A DNA stretch of 8,053 nt from Gemmatimonadota bacterium (GTDB lineage: Bacteria; Orphanbacterota; Orphanbacteria; Orphanbacterales; Orphanbacteraceae): NCBI GenBank assembly GCA_013002425.1, contig JABDJQ010000514.1, forward strand, positions 1 through 8,053, read 5' to 3'. The translations under genes were made by a program, and so were the position numbers. Positions 6,374 through 8,053 of this stretch are shown here, piece after piece. Numbering within the stretch: the first letter of the stretch is position 1; every line of letters starts with the position of its first letter. The notes beneath the pieces were generated by a model, which did not search any database, was not told the origin of the DNA, and was given only the letters and a program-made list of their open reading frames with translations.

Positions 6374-6389
6374 GTGTACGGCCGCACAC
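6374..6389. promoter_or_regulatory. 16-base near-perfect palindrome, possible operator
   Basis: GTGTACGG followed by CCGCACAC is a dyad with one mismatched pair (6378/6385), centred between 6381 and 6382. It has no spacer and no following U-run, so it fits a dimeric protein-binding site better than a terminator hairpin. It lies about 40 bases upstream of the candidate -10 of the TerC-family gene and 28 bases past the GNAT stop. The binding protein is unknown. Confidence 0.35.
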
Positions 6390-6416
6390 TTCCCGTTCAA
6401 TAGAGATCGGTCCTGG

Positions 6417-6944
6417 TCAATCGAGCCGGAAGACGATTTCGTCGATCTTCTCTCCGCGCGCGTGCGCGAAGCCGCGCTCTTCGTCGATGCGCACGAAGCC
6501 GCATTTTTCGAGAACCCGCCTCGACGCGAAATTGTCCGCCGCGGTGCGGCCGACGAGGGGCCGCTCCGTTACGATTGCGAGAAAGAGGCGAAGAGCCTCG
6601 GTGGCGATTCCCTTCCCCCACTGTTCCTTCCAGATCCAGTAGGCGACGTTCGCCGCGCCGAGAAGCTGGTAGCACATGATGTTCCCGACGACTTCCGAAT
6701 CGAGAAGAATCGTCCGTTTCGTCACGTGTTCGTGGGCCAGGATCTTCTCCCAGTGACTGTCGAAAGCGGCGCGGTCCGATGGGTCGGCCATCGTGAACGC
6801 GGCCATCCATGTCGCCGAGGGATCCCGGTGGTTCTCGAAGAACACGGGAAGGTCCTCCGGCAACACCTCGCGAAGAGAAACGCGCGCCGCACGCACTTTC
6901 GATTGCGCGCGGCCGCTCACGAGTTTTCCCCGCCCGCCGCTCAC
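6417..6944 (-). CDS. GNAT family N-acetyltransferase (RimJ/RimL-type), 175 aa
   Basis: This enzyme transfers an acetyl group from acetyl-CoA to an amine; the acceptor is unknown, and the family includes protein N-terminal and small-molecule acetyltransferases. The fold begins at VSLREVLPEDLPVFFEN (residues 22-38). The acetyl-CoA loop is QWGKGIA (108-114) after strand VAYWIWK (100-106), and the late motif ADNFASRRVLEKCGF (136-150) is typical of the RimJ/RimL-like Acetyltransf_3 group. The GTG at 6944 shares GTGA with the upstream stop. A second in-frame GTG at 6920 lies in a duplicated sequence and would give a 167-residue protein still containing the whole domain. The first 19 residues are basic and lack family similarity, so the start is uncertain. 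It ends group A; no terminator was seen after it. Confidence 0.88.
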   Translation of the reverse strand: MSGGRGKLVSGRAQSKVRAARVSLREVLPEDLPVFFENHRDPSATWMAAFTMADPSDRAAFDSHWEKILAHEHVTKRTILLDSEVVGNIMCYQLLGAANVAYWIWKEQWGKGIATEALRLFLAIVTERPLVGRTAADNFASRRVLEKCGFVRIDEERGFAHARGEKIDEIVFRLD

Positions 6945-6949
6945 GAATT
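6912..6949. repeat. 14-base direct repeat duplicating the GNAT start codon
   Basis: The sequence gccgctcacgagtt (6912-6925) recurs as gccgctcacgaatt (6936-6949), 13 of 14 identical and offset by 24 bases. On the minus strand each copy contains GTGAGCGGC. The offset is a multiple of three, so both GTG codons are in the GNAT frame. It spans the end of the upstream gene and the start of the acetyltransferase. Confidence 0.7.
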
Positions 6950-7894
6950 CCGCCCGCCGTCGCGCTCGTCCGCTTCCTTCTGGAGTGCGATGACGCGCGG
7001 ATCGTCTTCGGGTGCGAGTTCGATGCGCGCTGTCTTCCCGAACGGCCCGATCGTGAGATCGAATACACGGGCCGCGCGCCGTCCGTCCTTTCTGATATCG
7101 ATCGTCGCCAGTTCTCCGTTATGCGACAGGAACGGAAGCCCGCCGATCGAGGCGCTCGCTTTCAGCAGCGCAATCACGTCCTTCGCGCTCAGTTCCTCGT
7201 AATCGAAGTTCTGTTCGTCAATCCACTGGCGAAGCCCCGCATCGTCCCCCGCCAGATCACGCAGAATCGGCACACCGAGATCGGCGTTCAATTCGATCAC
7301 GCGTGAGAGGCCTTCCGACATCGCCGTCAGCATGCAGTTCACGTACCCGGGCGCGCCGCGCCAGTCGGGATCCGTGCCTCCCTCCCCTTCGTCACTCTCC
7401 CCGCTCTGCTCGATGCGGCGCAGTTCGGTCAGAACGCGCTGCGCCTGATGAAAGAGCTCCGTGAGCGCGTGATCGTCCTGCAGGAGCGCGGCTTCGACGT
7501 CGAGGAAACGCACGCCCTCGAACGTGAGCAGATAGAAACGCACGCGATCGGACGGCGGGTAGTCGAACGTTTCGGCGGGGACGGCTTCATTGAAGTGACG
7601 CTCGGCGATGCGGACGAACTCGATCGCGTTCTCGCGCACGGCCTCGTACGCGAAGCCGCCGATGATCCCGAAGCTGGCCGTGGTGTAGAGGCTGGCGTTC
7701 CCGTCCGCAAGCGAAGCAACGGTGGCGATGTCACCGCCCCCCACCGGCCAGTCCATGAGCACGCCGTAGACACGCGGGAATTCACGCGTCGGCGCCAGGC
7801 CGGCTTCGACCGGATCCGCGGTCAGCATGTTGCGCCGGAGGACGCGCCCCATGTCCGCGGCCGGCGGCTGACTGCCTTCGTTCGAGGGGCTCAT
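6941..7894 (-). CDS. Protein of unknown function, 317 aa
   Basis: I do not recognise a named domain. After a polar N-terminus (1-40), a compact segment follows with VYGVLMDWPVGGGDIATVASL (parts of 42-62), then LYTTASFGIIGG (69-80) and a helix around 84-103. Residues 115-135 look like beta strands, 136-165 like an amphipathic helix. An acidic, glycine-rich linker (164-178) divides the protein. The second half contains NCMLTAMSEGLSRVIELN (186-203), a helical region rich in acidic residues (205-247) and a beta-rich end (260-295). No signal peptide or clear membrane helix is present, so it is probably cytosolic. The ATG at 7894 has GGAGG six bases upstream and overlaps the previous stop as ATGA; an earlier in-frame start lies inside the previous gene. 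The 3' end overlaps the GNAT start as GTGA. It is likely a real gene because of its tight coupling on both sides. Confidence 0.8.
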   Translation of the reverse strand: MSPSNEGSQPPAADMGRVLRRNMLTADPVEAGLAPTREFPRVYGVLMDWPVGGGDIATVASLADGNASLYTTASFGIIGGFAYEAVRENAIEFVRIAERHFNEAVPAETFDYPPSDRVRFYLLTFEGVRFLDVEAALLQDDHALTELFHQAQRVLTELRRIEQSGESDEGEGGTDPDWRGAPGYVNCMLTAMSEGLSRVIELNADLGVPILRDLAGDDAGLRQWIDEQNFDYEELSAKDVIALLKASASIGGLPFLSHNGELATIDIRKDGRRAARVFDLTIGPFGKTARIELAPEDDPRVIALQKEADERDGGRNS

Positions 7895-8053
7895 GCGCGC
7901 CCTCCCGCGCCCCGCTGCGAAACCCACACGGTCAGTACGCCGAGCAGCATGCCGATCGGGGCGAAGACGCCGGGGCCTATGATGAATTCGAGCCCGTGCG
8001 GAAACCCGGGATAGACGCGGCTCGGCAGAAACGCCGGCCAGAAATCGAAGTTC
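7891..8053 (-). CDS. C-terminal 53 residues of a membrane protein (continues beyond the window)
   Basis: This frame enters from base 8052 (base 8053 belongs to an incomplete codon) and ends at TGA 7893-7891, overlapping the next ATG as ATGA. The visible part has an aromatic, proline-rich stretch (NFDFWPAFLPSRVYPGFPHG) and then one hydrophobic segment of about 22 residues (LEFIIGPGVFAPIGMLLGVL and on to TVWV), ending in a short, basic, glycine-rich tail (SQRGAGGRA). This suggests a membrane protein whose last helix is followed by a cytoplasmic tail. The family cannot be named from this piece. Its reading frame is supported by the tight junction and by the good ribosome site for the next gene lying in its final codons. 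Confidence 0.6.
   Translation of the reverse strand, partial: NFDFWPAFLPSRVYPGFPHGLEFIIGPGVFAPIGMLLGVLTVWVSQRGAGGRA

Larger units (their letters stand above)
6296..6416. other. Intergenic region between the GNAT gene and the TerC-family gene
   Basis: This 121-base gap follows the acetyltransferase stop and precedes the TerC-family gene. It contains a 16-base palindrome, a candidate -10 element and a GGAGG ribosome site at 6304-6300, described in other entries. I found no U-tract terminator, no complete yybP-ykoY-like manganese riboswitch (the space is short for one plus a promoter) and no open frame worth calling. Confidence 0.55.

Noticed and set aside
6296..6416. Manganese (yybP-ykoY) riboswitch before the TerC-family gene
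   Set aside because: The family is often controlled this way, but the 121-base gap also holds a palindrome and a candidate promoter only about 32 bases from the start. No matching conserved loops were recognised.

Overview
The window is a compact, GC-rich bacterial stretch in which every supported gene lies on the minus strand. The long open frames on the plus strand are antisense shadows caused by the base composition. Short or overlapping gene junctions, frequent TTG and GTG starts, and single-copy housekeeping or accessory genes fit a free-living bacterial chromosome. There is no phage, plasmid or insertion-sequence signature. I cannot name the phylum from the sequence alone.

Read in the direction of transcription, from high to low coordinates, there are three transcription groups. 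Group A (8053 to 6417) holds the C-terminal end of a small membrane protein, a 317-residue protein I do not recognise, and a GNAT N-acetyltransferase, joined by 4-base ATGA and GTGA overlaps. Group B (6295 to 5085) holds a TerC-family integral membrane protein and an SRPBCC/AHSA1-like protein, joined by a 4-base TTGA overlap. Group C (4935 to 1, running out of the window) holds an FrsA-like alpha/beta hydrolase, aminodeoxychorismate synthase component I (pabB), DNA polymerase IV (dinB), a DUF72/YecE protein and the first 111 residues of an MrfA/YprA-like DEAD/DEAH helicase. Its junctions are a 4-base gap, ATGA, TTGA and a 26-base overlap. A good sigma-70-type promoter (TTGTAT, 17 bases, TATAGT) stands before group C, and a weaker -10 element with a near-perfect 16-base palindrome stands before group B.

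The most notable feature is the end of group C. A translesion polymerase, a DUF72 protein of unknown activity and a helicase of the mitomycin-repair (MrfA) type are translationally coupled. This suggests a DNA-damage tolerance or repair cassette, carried on a transcript that begins with a hydrolase and a folate-pathway enzyme. The functional link is inferred from gene order only. The only non-coding stretches are 4936-5084 and 6296-6416, plus a 4-base gap; none exceeds 300 bases. I saw no RNA gene, CRISPR array or mobile element.
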